Assembly: GCF_015477805.1 (NCBI RefSeq)
Contig: NZ_JADLQL010000006.1
Location: forward strand, 248,001 to 312,000
Origin: Nocardia flavorosea
Lineage (GTDB): Bacteria > Actinomycetota > Actinomycetes > Mycobacteriales > Mycobacteriaceae
Direction of reading: 5' to 3'
DNA length: 64,000 bases
In this document: piece after piece, positions 27,200-35,799 of the stretch
How positions within the stretch are numbered: position 1 is the first letter of the stretch
Layout: every line of letters begins with the position of its first letter
Program-made: the position numbers and the translations under genes
The notes under the pieces: generated by a model
Databases searched by the model: none
Told to the model about the DNA's origin: nothing
Seen by the model: the letters and a program-made list of their open reading frames with translations, nothing else

Positions 27200-28153
27200 T
27201 CACGCGGTTACGCTGTCTTCTTCGGGATTCGCGGCCGTCGGGAGCGGTAGCAGACGTCGGGCGGCTGTGTACGGATCGCAACGCCCGGCGGCAACCGCGG
27301 CGGCCAGCGTATCGAGTGCGGGATGGGTGCGCAGCCGGCTGTGCGCGAGTGAGAGAATCTGCGATCTGGCCCGGGCGGCCCGGCGGTCGGCGGTATCGGC
27401 GCGGTGGTGTGCGTCGACGGCTGCGACCAGGTCCGGTATCCCGGTGCCGTCCGCGGCGACCGCGGTGAGAACGGGCGCATCGGATTCGGCGCGCAGTTCC
27501 CGCACCGTCCGGTCTGCGCCGGGGCGGTCGGCCTTGTTCACGACCAGCAGATCGGCGACCTCGAGCAGGCCGGCCTTCGCTGCCTGCACCGCATCGCCCG
27601 CCCCCGGGGTGAGGACTACGACGGTGGGGTCGGCCACGGCAGCGATCTCGATCTCCGACTGGCCGACACCCACCGATTCGATCACCACGAGGTCGTAGGA
27701 CAACGCCGCCAGCAATCGGATCGCCGCCGGTACAGCCACCGAAAGCCCGCCCAGATGCCCGCGGGTGGCCATCGAGCGGATGAGCACCTGCGGATCGTCG
27801 ATATGGGCGGCCATCCGGATCCGGTCGCCGAGCAGGGCGCCGCCGCTGTACGGGGAGGACGGGTCCACGGCCAGCACGGCCACCCGCAATCCCTGTGATC
27901 GGTAGGCCGTGACCACCGCGGCGATGGTGGTGGATTTACCGGCGCCGGGTGGCCCGGTGAACCCCACCACCCGGATCGTCGCCGGTTCCAGCAGTGCGAG
28001 CACCTCGTCGCGCCGCTCCCCTTCGATGAGGGTCAGCAGCCGGCCCGCCGCGCGCACCGACCCGCCGCGCGCGGCAGCGATCAACTCTGCCGGATTCTTG
28101 CCGCCGACACCGGCCTCGTGAAGTGCGCGGACCTCTCGGCCTGGGTTCTCCAC
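27200..28153 (-). CDS. meaB: MeaB/ArgK-type G3E GTPase chaperone of B12 mutases (317 aa)
   Basis: P-loop GTPase with Walker A GPPGAGKST, the switch region VIESVGVGQSE, NKAD for guanine recognition, and MeaB-specific AVDPSSPYSGGALLGDRIRM and MATRGHLGGLS. It protects and reloads adenosylcobalamin-dependent mutases such as methylmalonyl-CoA mutase. GTG at 28153 has GGAGGAG seven bases upstream and is preferred over the ATG at 28171. No mutase gene is adjacent; only a B12-binding domain fragment occurs 36 kb away at the window edge. Propionyl-CoA or branched acyl-CoA output from the locus would explain its presence. Confidence 0.93.
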   Translation of the reverse strand: MENPGREVRALHEAGVGGKNPAELIAAARGGSVRAAGRLLTLIEGERRDEVLALLEPATIRVVGFTGPPGAGKSTTIAAVVTAYRSQGLRVAVLAVDPSSPYSGGALLGDRIRMAAHIDDPQVLIRSMATRGHLGGLSVAVPAAIRLLAALSYDLVVIESVGVGQSEIEIAAVADPTVVVLTPGAGDAVQAAKAGLLEVADLLVVNKADRPGADRTVRELRAESDAPVLTAVAADGTGIPDLVAAVDAHHRADTADRRAARARSQILSLAHSRLRTHPALDTLAAAVAAGRCDPYTAARRLLPLPTAANPEEDSVTA

Positions 28154-28476
28154 TCCTCCGCTCCTCCACATCGCATCGTCGCCATATCACGGCGCTGCCC
28201 AGTAACTCTCGTCCCGTAGCCACCGGCCGACATCGCCACACCGCACCCGGCCGCGTGCCTATGCGGCGGCCGGGTGAACAGGCCGGGCAGTGCTACCACC
28301 GGCCATTCGGCACCGCACAACTGCGCACCCAGCTTGGTTCCAGACCGGGCCACCCCGGTTCCAGGCCCGACCACTTCGGCTCCAAAACCCGAGCACCGGG
28401 GTTCGGGCTGGTGCCGTCGCCGCCCGGGCGGCGCGCTGTGATGTGAGACAGTGCCGTGGCGCCGGCGGAACGCGAT
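28154..28476. other. 323-bp gap with three 21-bp tandem repeats
   Basis: No supported gene. Units starting GGTTCC/GGTTCC/GGCTCC at 28336, 28357 and 28378 form a 21-bp tandem repeat. Read on the minus strand in one frame they encode LEPxWxG three times, but that frame has no start signal. The remaining sequence shows nothing recognisable. Confidence 0.5.
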
Positions 28477-29625
28477 TCACGCAGCGGCGACTTCGAGGAC
28501 TGTCGCCGAGCCCATACCGCCGCCGGCGCACATCGCCACAATTGCGAGTCCGCCACCGCGGCGGCGCAATTCGTGCACAGTTGTGACGATCATCCGCGCT
28601 CCCGTCGCGGCTACCGGGTGCCCCAGAGAACAGCCGCTGCCGTTCACGTTCACCAGGTCCGGGTTCAGGTCCAGGGCACGAACGGCCGCGATGGGTACCG
28701 AGGCGAAAGCTTCGTTGATCTCGAAGAGTTTCACCTCGCTCAACGAGATCCCGGCCTTCTGCGCGGCCTTGGCGATCGCTTCGACCGGGGCGAGGCCGGT
28801 ATCGGCGGGGTCGACGCCCACCGAGGCCCAGGACCGGATGGTGGCCAGGGCGGGCAGGCCCAGCTCGTCGCTGGCGACGGTGAGCAGTGCGGCGCCGTCG
28901 TTGGCGCCGGCCGCATTGCCCGCGGTGATCGAGAATCCTTCGATTTCGGGATGCAGGACCTTCAGGGAGGCCAGCTTCTCCATGGTGGTGGTGCGGCGGG
29001 GGTGCTCGTCCACGGCGAACTGGCCGAACGGGGTGTCGATGGGCACGATTTCGTCGTCGAAACGGCCCTCGTCGATGGCCGCGACGGCGTTGCGGTGCGA
29101 GCGCAGCGCCCAGGCGTCCAGTTCTTCGCGCGTGATCCCGGATTTCACCGCGGCGTTCCAGCCCACGGTGATCGACATATCGAGGTTCGGTGCGTCGGGA
29201 CGGTCCGGATGCGAGGGCGAGGTCCACGGATCCACCCATTCGTCCTGCCCCACCCGGAACCGTGCCCGGGGTGCGGTGGAATCGGCGTTGACCCCGCCCG
29301 CCAGCACCAAACGGTCCATTCCGGCCCGGATTCCGGCCGCCGCGGTCTGCACGGCCGCCATCCCGGCCGCGCAGTGCCGGTTGTGCGCGAGGCCCGGGAC
29401 TCCGGTGAGCCCGGCGGTGATCGCGGCATGGCGGGCGATCACGCCGCCGCCGTAGCGGCCTTCGCCGAGGATCAGATCGTCGACGGGCGCATCGGTTTCC
29501 AGCTGTTCGGCCGTGGCTTCGACCACATGATGGGCGAGGTCGAAGGCGGTGGTTTCGCGCAAGGTTCCCTTCGCGGCGGTACCGATCGGGGTACGCAGCG
29601 CGGATACGATCACGGCTTCGGGCAT
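28477..29625 (-). CDS. Thiolase, acetyl-CoA acyltransferase family (382 aa)
   Basis: Second thiolase of the locus. The acyl-accepting Cys is in NRHCAAGMAA (about residue 86); NEAFA, GHPVAATG and CAGGGMG are present. An insert-like stretch RFRVGQDEWVDPWTSPSHPDRPDAP is unusual for short-chain biosynthetic thiolases and fits a degradative enzyme for bulky substrates. ATG at 29625 has GGAGAG six bases upstream; a long upstream frame is not used. It is transcribed from the operator-containing gap shared with the SDR gene at 29726. Confidence 0.92.
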   Translation of the reverse strand: MPEAVIVSALRTPIGTAAKGTLRETTAFDLAHHVVEATAEQLETDAPVDDLILGEGRYGGGVIARHAAITAGLTGVPGLAHNRHCAAGMAAVQTAAAGIRAGMDRLVLAGGVNADSTAPRARFRVGQDEWVDPWTSPSHPDRPDAPNLDMSITVGWNAAVKSGITREELDAWALRSHRNAVAAIDEGRFDDEIVPIDTPFGQFAVDEHPRRTTTMEKLASLKVLHPEIEGFSITAGNAAGANDGAALLTVASDELGLPALATIRSWASVGVDPADTGLAPVEAIAKAAQKAGISLSEVKLFEINEAFASVPIAAVRALDLNPDLVNVNGSGCSLGHPVAATGARMIVTTVHELRRRGGGLAIVAMCAGGGMGSATVLEVAAA

Positions 29626-29672
29626 CAGTTCTCTCCAGTTTCCGCCACGTCGACGATCTTGCCGATATTTAT

Positions 29673-29687
29673 GAGAATAGTATTCTC
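29673..29687. promoter_or_regulatory. Operator GAGAAT-AGT-ATTCTC (site 4)
   Basis: Perfect palindrome in the 100-bp gap between the divergent thiolase (start 29625) and SDR (start 29726) genes. A GATAAT hexamer at 29701-29706 is a possible -10 for the SDR gene. The site is 47 and 38 bases from the two starts. Confidence 0.82.
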
Positions 29688-29725
29688 TCAATTTGAGAGC
29701 GATAATCGCAATAGAGGGTAGCGCT

Positions 29726-30490
29726 ATGCAGATCCAGGGATGTTCGGCGATTGTCGTCGGCGGTACGGGCGGGCTCGGCGAAGCGACCGTTCGGCGACTG
29801 CACGCCGCCGGAGCCGAGGTGGTGGTCGCCGATGTCGCCGACGACAAGGGCAAGGAACTGGCCGGCGAGCTCGGTATCCGCTATGTGCACACCGACGCCA
29901 CCAGCGAGGAGTCGGTGCAGGCGGCCATCGAGGAAGCGAAATCGCTCGGCCCGCTCCGCATCTCCGTCGATACCCACGGCGGCCCCGCCGGCGGCGGGCG
30001 GCTCGTGGGCAAGGACGGTTCCCCGCTGGCGCTCGACGGTTTCCGCACCACCATCGAGTTCTATCTGACTGCGGTCTTCAACGTCATGCGGTTGTCCGCC
30101 GCGGCGATCGCCGAATCCGATCCCACCGACGGAGGTTCGCGCGGGGTCATCGTGAACACCGCCTCTGTCGCCGGCTACGAGGGGCAGATCGGCCAGCTCC
30201 CCTACTCGGCCGCCAAAGGCGGGGTCATCGGGATGACGCTGGTCGCGGCCCGGGACCTGTCCCCACTGGGCATCCGGGTGGTCACCATCGCCCCGGGCAC
30301 CTTCAACACTCCCGCCTACGGCAAGGCCGCCGACCAGCTCGAACAGTACTGGTCGCCGCAGATCCCGTTTCCGAAGCGGATGGGCCGCTCGCCGGAATAC
30401 GGGCAACTGGTCCAGTCGATCGTGGAGAACGACTATCTCAACGGCGAGGTCATCCGGCTCGACGGCGCTCTGCGGTTCCCGCCCAAGTGA
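29726..30490 (+). CDS. SDR of the 3-hydroxyacyl-CoA dehydrogenase type II (HSD10-like) group (254 aa)
   Basis: Cofactor motif VGGTGGLG, acidic end of beta-2 (VVADVAD) for NAD, NTASVAGYEGQIGQLPYSAAKGG with catalytic Ser-Tyr-Lys, and TIAPGTFNTPAYGK. The FPKRMGRSPEYGQLVQSIVENDYLNGEVIRLDGALR end is characteristic of HSD10-like enzymes that oxidise 2-methyl-3-hydroxyacyl-CoA or steroid hydroxyls. ATG has AGAGGG seven bases upstream. It is divergent from the thiolase and shares its operator, so the two probably act in consecutive steps. Confidence 0.9.
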   Translation: MQIQGCSAIVVGGTGGLGEATVRRLHAAGAEVVVADVADDKGKELAGELGIRYVHTDATSEESVQAAIEEAKSLGPLRISVDTHGGPAGGGRLVGKDGSPLALDGFRTTIEFYLTAVFNVMRLSAAAIAESDPTDGGSRGVIVNTASVAGYEGQIGQLPYSAAKGGVIGMTLVAARDLSPLGIRVVTIAPGTFNTPAYGKAADQLEQYWSPQIPFPKRMGRSPEYGQLVQSIVENDYLNGEVIRLDGALRFPPK

Positions 30491-30586
30491 GTACCGGACA
30501 GCCGGACAGCAACAGGGCGGCCGCAGTTCTTCCGGCGCAACGGGCTGCTCGCCGGCAGCGGTAACCCGCGTACCGGCCGCCGGCGA

Positions 30587-31138
30587 TCAGTCGCCGCCCG
30601 GTCGATACGTGTGGTCGGAAGCGTCGAAGACCAAACCGGTGGTATCGATGAAATCGGACAACCGGTGTTCCGGCGTATGCACGGCTATGCCCTCGAACTC
30701 CGTGTCGACCACAACCCGGAGCCGGTCGATATCGACCCAGGTATCCCCTTCGGGCTCCACCTTCACGCGATCGACCTCGCATTCCGCGAGGTCGATCGCG
30801 AATCGCACCGTGGAGCCCACCTGGCCCAACACCTCGACTCGCACATAATCGAAATAGCTGTGTTCACCGTCGTACAGGTACGCCTCGATCGGCTCACCCG
30901 ATTCCTCGCATTCGGCGCGGGCACCCGCGAGCTCACGCCAGGACCGAACAGTGAACGGAATCGACTCGATTTCGAAGTTCACCCCGGATTCCTCGTCCGG
31001 CCAGCCGGTGAAGGATACGCTCCAGGTCAGTTCCGGGGCGCCGGTCACCGGGTTCTCCGACAGAGTTCCCTCGCAGGATCCCAGGGAAGCCGGCCGGTAC
31101 TCCGGAAACGGATGGTGCTCACAGCATGATGCGTCCAT
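30587..31138 (-). CDS. Hypothetical protein (183 aa)
   Basis: Family not recognised. The protein is strongly acidic, rich in beta-prone segments (GSTVRFAIDLAECEVDRVKVEPEG), without signal peptide or membrane segment. CCEH near the N-terminus could bind metal. No ribosome binding site precedes the ATG, so translation may be leaderless or start elsewhere. It lies between two catabolic blocks and converges with the SDR gene, so it may be an unrelated insertion. Confidence 0.6.
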   Translation of the reverse strand: MDASCCEHHPFPEYRPASLGSCEGTLSENPVTGAPELTWSVSFTGWPDEESGVNFEIESIPFTVRSWRELAGARAECEESGEPIEAYLYDGEHSYFDYVRVEVLGQVGSTVRFAIDLAECEVDRVKVEPEGDTWVDIDRLRVVVDTEFEGIAVHTPEHRLSDFIDTTGLVFDASDHTYRPGGD

Positions 31139-31389
31139 CGGCCGAGAATAGAACCGGTCACCGACAGCCGCCTCGCGTCACTGCGGCGCACCGCCACATA
31201 GGGATTGCGGCCGGTGGCAGTACCGGCGGGCATCGTCCGAGCCGTAGCCCCTCCAGCCCTGTCCGGCGATCTCACGCCCGCCGCCGCGTGGCCCCGCCGG
31301 GTCGTGGACGGCGAAGGTGCGCAACGAATAGCAGCGCTGCGCCGAAATCCGGCAAATCGGCAGTCGCCGCTGTGCCGTGGGATGACGGC

Positions 31390-32157
31390 CTATTTCTGGT
31401 TCGAGGTGAGCCGGGTGATGGTGGTGTGGAAATCGTCGGTCTGGAACGACTGGTATTCCGCGGTGAGCGCGTAGTCCAAGGAGGTGAGCACCGCCTTTTC
31501 CAGCTGCATGTTCAGTACCCGTTTGGTGGCCTCGACGGCCTGGCGCGGCATTTCGGCGATCCGTTTCGCGCAGGCCAGCGCTTCGGCCATCGGATCGGCG
31601 ACCACATGATTGGCCAGCCCCATTTCCCGGGCCCGTTCGGCGGGGATCCGGGCACCGGTGAGCGCGTACTCCTTTGCCAGCAGCAGACTGGTGTGCAGCG
31701 GCCAGGTCAGTGGCCCGCCGTCGGCGGCGACCAGTCCCACCTGGACGTGTGGATCGGCGAGATAGGCGCTTTCGGCCATATAGACGATATCGCTGAGGGA
31801 GACCAGACTGCAGCCGAGACCGACGGCCGGCCCGTTGACCGCGGCCACCACCGGAACCCGGCAGCGCGCCATTCCGAGGACGATATCGCGGCCGTGCGCG
31901 ATGGTTTTCTCGCGCAGTGCGGTATCGCGGCCGAGCTCCTCGAGATAGGCGAAATCCCCGCCCGCCGAGAACGCTTTACCGGCGCCGGTGAGCACCACGG
32001 CCCGGACCCCGGCATCTTCGGACAGCCGCGGCCACAGCCGGGCCAGCCCGGTGTGCAGGGCGTCGTCGACAGCATTGAGCGCGTCCGGCCGGTTCAGGGT
32101 GACGATACGCAGCGGGCCGTCGGCCCGGACGTCGATTTCCGCGGACATATCGTACAT
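31390..32157 (-). CDS. Enoyl-CoA hydratase/isomerase (255 aa)
   Basis: Crotonase fold with VLTGAGKAFSAGGDF (oxyanion hole) and AVNGPAVGLGCSLVSLSDIVYMAESAYLADPHVQVGLVAADGG. The His-Val-Gln replacing the usual PEI/PEV catalytic Glu means that hydration chemistry is uncertain; isomerase or other crotonase chemistry is possible. It is the last gene of the ligase-dehydrogenase-dehydrogenase-hydratase operon, starting one base after the upstream stop. Confidence 0.88.
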   Translation of the reverse strand: MYDMSAEIDVRADGPLRIVTLNRPDALNAVDDALHTGLARLWPRLSEDAGVRAVVLTGAGKAFSAGGDFAYLEELGRDTALREKTIAHGRDIVLGMARCRVPVVAAVNGPAVGLGCSLVSLSDIVYMAESAYLADPHVQVGLVAADGGPLTWPLHTSLLLAKEYALTGARIPAERAREMGLANHVVADPMAEALACAKRIAEMPRQAVEATKRVLNMQLEKAVLTSLDYALTAEYQSFQTDDFHTTITRLTSNQK

Positions 32158-32158
32158 T

Positions 32159-33247
32159 TCAGACTCCCAATCCGAGGATGCGCGAGGCGATGATGTTCTT
32201 CTGGATCTGTGAGGTCCCGCCCATCACGCTCTGCGCGCGGCTGTACAGGTAGGAACCGAACATTTCCTGGTCGCCGGTTCCGGCGACAGCGAGGGCGGCC
32301 TGCCCGACCGCTTGGTCGACCCACGTCATGAGCAGTTTGTCCAAGGAGCCCTGCGGTCCGTGCGTTACGCCGTCGAGCTGTTCGGACAAGCGCCGGCGGA
32401 CGTGCAGCCGCAGCATTTCCGACTGCACGGCGGCCCAGGCCAGTTCGTCGGGCGCCCGGCCGTCCACGCGGGCTGCCAGCTGCCGCACCAGTTTCCCGTA
32501 GCGCGCGGCATAGCCCAAGGTCGATGGTTCGCGTTCGTGTCCCACAACGGTCATCGCGAGTTTCCAGCCCGTGCCGGGCGCCCCGACCATCTGGTCGGCG
32601 GGTACCCGCGCCCCGTCGAGCAGCACCTGGCCGAATTCGGTCGTTACACCGCTCATCATCTCCAGCGGCCGCTGCTGTACCCCGGGTTGTTTCATCGAGA
32701 CGATGAACGCGGAAATACCTTTGTGCCGCGGCGCTTCCGGGTCGGTACGCGCCAGCAGCAGACACCAATCGGCGATATCGGAATAGCTGGTCCAGATCTT
32801 GTGCCCGTGGATGATGTACTCGTCGCCGGCGCGGGTGGCGACGGTGGTGAGCGACGCCAGATCCGATCCGGCACCCGGTTCGCTGAAACCCTGGCACCAG
32901 CGCTGACTTCCGTCGATCATGCCGGGCAGGAAGCGCCGGCACAGTTCAGGGCTCGCGTGCCGCCCCAGCCCTTGGATCAGATAGCCCAGACTCGGCCGCG
33001 GCGGTGCGCCGGCGACGGCCAGTTCCTCGTCGAGGATCACGTCGTAGACCGGCGGCAGATCCTGCCCGCCGTACTCGCGAGGCCAGGACAACCCGAAGAA
33101 ACCGGCCCGGTACAGCTCGCAATGCCATTCGCCCTGCCGAGCCCAGTACTCGTCGCCGGAGGTGGGATATTCACCCGCCACGCCGGCGAGCCAGTCGCGC
33201 AACCGCTGCCGGAACGCTGCTTCTTCGGGGGAATCACGATAGTCCAA
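32159..33247 (-). CDS. Acyl-CoA dehydrogenase, large partner of a two-subunit enzyme (362 aa, TTG start)
   Basis: FadE-type protein with FSEPGAGSD, KIWTSYSD and the C-terminal SVMGGTSQIQKNIIASRILGLG (Gly at the catalytic Glu position, as in the 18537 protein). The probable start is TTG at 33247, six bases after GAGG. The much longer frame upstream has no family similarity. It overlaps the following partner gene (33234) by 14 bases. The tight pair predicts a heteromeric acyl-CoA dehydrogenase acting right after the ligase at 34117. Confidence 0.9.
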   Translation of the reverse strand: MDYRDSPEEAAFRQRLRDWLAGVAGEYPTSGDEYWARQGEWHCELYRAGFFGLSWPREYGGQDLPPVYDVILDEELAVAGAPPRPSLGYLIQGLGRHASPELCRRFLPGMIDGSQRWCQGFSEPGAGSDLASLTTVATRAGDEYIIHGHKIWTSYSDIADWCLLLARTDPEAPRHKGISAFIVSMKQPGVQQRPLEMMSGVTTEFGQVLLDGARVPADQMVGAPGTGWKLAMTVVGHEREPSTLGYAARYGKLVRQLAARVDGRAPDELAWAAVQSEMLRLHVRRRLSEQLDGVTHGPQGSLDKLLMTWVDQAVGQAALAVAGTGDQEMFGSYLYSRAQSVMGGTSQIQKNIIASRILGLGV

Positions 33248-34139
33248 GACCGGCCTCCTCCAGGCGTACGGGAAACAGTTCGGTGGACACCAGGGCCCGC
33301 CGCAGATACACGTGGGCCAGGCATTCCCAGGTATTGCCGATTCCGCCGTGCACCTGGACGGCGGTTTCGCAGACGGTGCGGGCGGCGCGGGCGGCGTAGA
33401 TCTTGGCGATCCGTGCCGCGCGCACCGCCTCGGCCGGGTCGAGTGCGTCGACGGCCCAGGCGGCATGCCACAGCACGCTGACCGAACCCTCGATCAGGGC
33501 CTCGCTTTCGGCCAGCAGATGCGCCACCGCTTGATAGGAGCCGATCGCGTGACCGTATTGCTCGCGGACTTTCGCGTACTCCACAGCGAGCCGCTGCGCA
33601 CCGCGTGCGGTGCCGACGAGGTCTGCGCAGGTAATGGTGAGCGCCAACGCCTGCCAGCGTTCGCGGTGCGCGGCGGAGATATCCCCGCGCGGCTCCCACG
33701 GGCCGGTGGCCGCTGCGGAGGCACGGGTGAGGTCGGCGCCGGGGAGCGGTTCGCCGACCGGCCCCGCGAACAGCCTGCCGTGCTCCAGTTTCAGCACCCG
33801 GTCGCTGCCGCGGGCGTCGATCGCGGTGCCCGCCACCGCCACCGTCCACCGCGCGGAATCATCGTCGAACCGGCCGTGCAGATCGTCGGCGAGTACCGGC
33901 CCGAGCAGCGCGACATCCACCAGCCCGCGCCCGAACTCCTCGGCGACGAGCGCCACCTCGACGCCGGAGGCACCGTCGGACCGCAGAGCGCGGAGACCGG
34001 TCGCCGCCACCGTATCCTCGAGCCGGCCACGGCGTTTCTCGTCGGCCAGGTCCAGAACGGACCCGGGGCCCAGTTCGTCGGCCAGTTTCGCGGCCGCGTC
34101 CCGGAGTTGCCGCTGTTCACTGGTCAGCCGGACGTCCAT
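33234..34139 (-). CDS. Acyl-CoA dehydrogenase-family small partner (301 aa)
   Basis: N-terminal helices (TSEQRQLRDAAAKLADELG), a shortened middle domain and C-terminal helices (VREQYGHAIGSYQAVAHLLAESEALIEG, AVQVHGGIGNTWECLAHVYLRRA) identify it as a partner chain of an alpha2-beta2 acyl-CoA dehydrogenase. It ends in ELFPVRLEEAGLGLS without YEGT. Its start overlaps the ligase gene by 23 bases and its end overlaps the large partner by 14, so all three are co-translated. Confidence 0.88.
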   Translation of the reverse strand: MDVRLTSEQRQLRDAAAKLADELGPGSVLDLADEKRRGRLEDTVAATGLRALRSDGASGVEVALVAEEFGRGLVDVALLGPVLADDLHGRFDDDSARWTVAVAGTAIDARGSDRVLKLEHGRLFAGPVGEPLPGADLTRASAAATGPWEPRGDISAAHRERWQALALTITCADLVGTARGAQRLAVEYAKVREQYGHAIGSYQAVAHLLAESEALIEGSVSVLWHAAWAVDALDPAEAVRAARIAKIYAARAARTVCETAVQVHGGIGNTWECLAHVYLRRALVSTELFPVRLEEAGLGLS

Positions 34140-35700
34140 AACGCTCCTTCAGCACTCGCCGCAGCACCTTGCCGGACGGCAGGCGCGGGATTTCGGCTAC
34201 GAACAGCACCTGCTTCAACCGTTTGTATCCGGCCAGCCGCTGCTCGACCGTGGCCATCAACTCGTCGGCCGTCACCGGCGCGACGGTCGCTACCGCGGCC
34301 ACGATCGCCTCTCCGTTCGCCCCGTCGGGCACGCCGAACACCGCGCAATCGGCGACCGCGTCGTGGCCGTGCAGTACCGTTTCGATCTCCGCGGGCGCCA
34401 CCTGGAAACCGCGGACCTTGATCATTTCCTTGGACCGGTCGGTGAGCCGCAACCAGCCGCCGGCGTCCAGGTTCCCGACGTCACCGGTGCGGTACCAGCC
34501 GTCGTCGAACGCGGCCGCGGTCGCGGATTCGGGTAGATACCCGGCCATCGCCGAGGCGGATCGCAACTGGATCTCGCCGTCCTCGCCGGCGGCGACCGGT
34601 TTCCCGTCGTCCAGCGAAACCACCCGGGCCTCGACCCCGGGCACCACCTTGCCCACACTGTCCAGCCGCGGGTCGTCGAGCGGACTGCACGCGATCACCG
34701 GTAGTTCACTGGCCCCATAGGCGGGGAGCCAGGTGACTCCCGTGCGGCGGGTGACGGTTTCGGCAACACTGGCCGTCACCGGCGTCGCACCCCACATGAT
34801 GTAGCGCAGCGAGGACAGATCGTAGGACTCCAGATCCGGATACTGCGCCATGGCCAGCGCGATCGGGGCGACCGCCATCTCGATGGTGATCCGGTCGGAT
34901 TCGATATGCGCGAGCACCTTCTGCAGGTCGAAGCGGCGATGCAACCGCACCCAGCAGCCGGTTTCCAGAGCGGTGACGATATTGAGGATGCCGAGAATAT
35001 GCGACGGCGGGGTCGCGACCTGGATCCGGTCGCCGGGTCCCAGTCCGAGCGCGTCCTGCCAGTGCCGGACCGCCGCTGCGAAGGACCCGTGCGTGTGCCG
35101 CACCGCCTTCGGCATTCCGGTGGTGCCCGAACTGAATACGAGAACGGCGTCGGCGGCGGGGCGGGGCTCGGCGAAAGCGCGAGTGACAGCGGGCAGCGGT
35201 TCGTCCAGCGACAACATTTCGGTGAGGCCGGCGAGCACCGGGTGATCGCCGAGTGTGTACCGGGCGCCGGTGATCTCCAGCGCGTGCGCGACCTCGGCCT
35301 CCTTCCAAGCAGGGCTGAGCAGCACCACGGCGGCTCCCAGCCGCCAGATCGCCAGTACCGAAGTCACGAATTCGGGCCGGTTCGACGACATCAACGCCAC
35401 CCGCTCACCGGAGCGGACCCCGCGCCTCGCCAGCGCTTCAGCGAGACCATCGGCCATGGTGTCCAGTTCGGCGCGGGTGTATTCGTGTTCTTCGAACGCG
35501 AGCACGGTGCGCCGCGCCTGCCCCGCGGCCGCTGCCACCTCCGGGGTTTCGGCGGTCGCAGCGACCTCGGGCACTCCCCCGGACGCAACGGGCAGGAACG
35601 CATTCCCGGGCGCGGCGGGTTCGAGCAGGTTCCCCGGTGCAGCAGGTGCGGGCACATCGCCGGACACTGCGGGCTCGGGAGGCACTGTGGGCTCACTCAT
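34117..35700 (-). CDS. AMP-forming acyl-CoA ligase (527 aa)
   Basis: ANL-superfamily ligase that would activate the free acid with ATP and CoA. P-loop VFSSGTTGMPK (about residues 188-198), YGASE, YRTGDVG, and C-terminal PSGKVLRR with the catalytic Lys (about 514) are all present. The first about 60 residues are a Pro/Ala/Gly-rich tail with a repeated APGN motif, not found in usual FadD proteins. It is the first gene of the operon, 48 bases from the palindrome at 35749, and is probably the entry step of the pathway. Confidence 0.92.
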   Translation of the reverse strand: MSEPTVPPEPAVSGDVPAPAAPGNLLEPAAPGNAFLPVASGGVPEVAATAETPEVAAAAGQARRTVLAFEEHEYTRAELDTMADGLAEALARRGVRSGERVALMSSNRPEFVTSVLAIWRLGAAVVLLSPAWKEAEVAHALEITGARYTLGDHPVLAGLTEMLSLDEPLPAVTRAFAEPRPAADAVLVFSSGTTGMPKAVRHTHGSFAAAVRHWQDALGLGPGDRIQVATPPSHILGILNIVTALETGCWVRLHRRFDLQKVLAHIESDRITIEMAVAPIALAMAQYPDLESYDLSSLRYIMWGATPVTASVAETVTRRTGVTWLPAYGASELPVIACSPLDDPRLDSVGKVVPGVEARVVSLDDGKPVAAGEDGEIQLRSASAMAGYLPESATAAAFDDGWYRTGDVGNLDAGGWLRLTDRSKEMIKVRGFQVAPAEIETVLHGHDAVADCAVFGVPDGANGEAIVAAVATVAPVTADELMATVEQRLAGYKRLKQVLFVAEIPRLPSGKVLRRVLKERYGRPADQ

Positions 35701-35748
35701 CTGCCGCCCCGATCCGATAGCACTTCATCGCTGTTCCTATCCGAATTT

Positions 35749-35763
35749 GAGAATATTATTCTC
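35749..35763. promoter_or_regulatory. Operator GAGAAT-ATT-ATTCTC (site 5)
   Basis: Perfect palindrome in the 99-bp gap between the divergent ligase (start 35700) and reductase (start 35800) genes. TAGAAT at 35771-35776 is a possible -10 for the reductase. It lies 48 and 36 bases from the two starts. Confidence 0.82.
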
Positions 35764-35799
35764 GCCTGGATAGAATCTTAATACCAGAAGGAGGCGGCC

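Noticed and set aside
31139..31389. GAGAAT half-site at about 31143 considered as another operator
   Set aside because: The right half (ACCGGTC) does not match ATTCTC, so no palindrome is formed.
14535..35763. Palindrome sites considered as KstR or KstR2 operators of cholesterol catabolism
   Set aside because: The arms GAGAAT/ATTCTC do not fit the AACnnGTT core of KstR or the AAGCAAG-type arms of KstR2.
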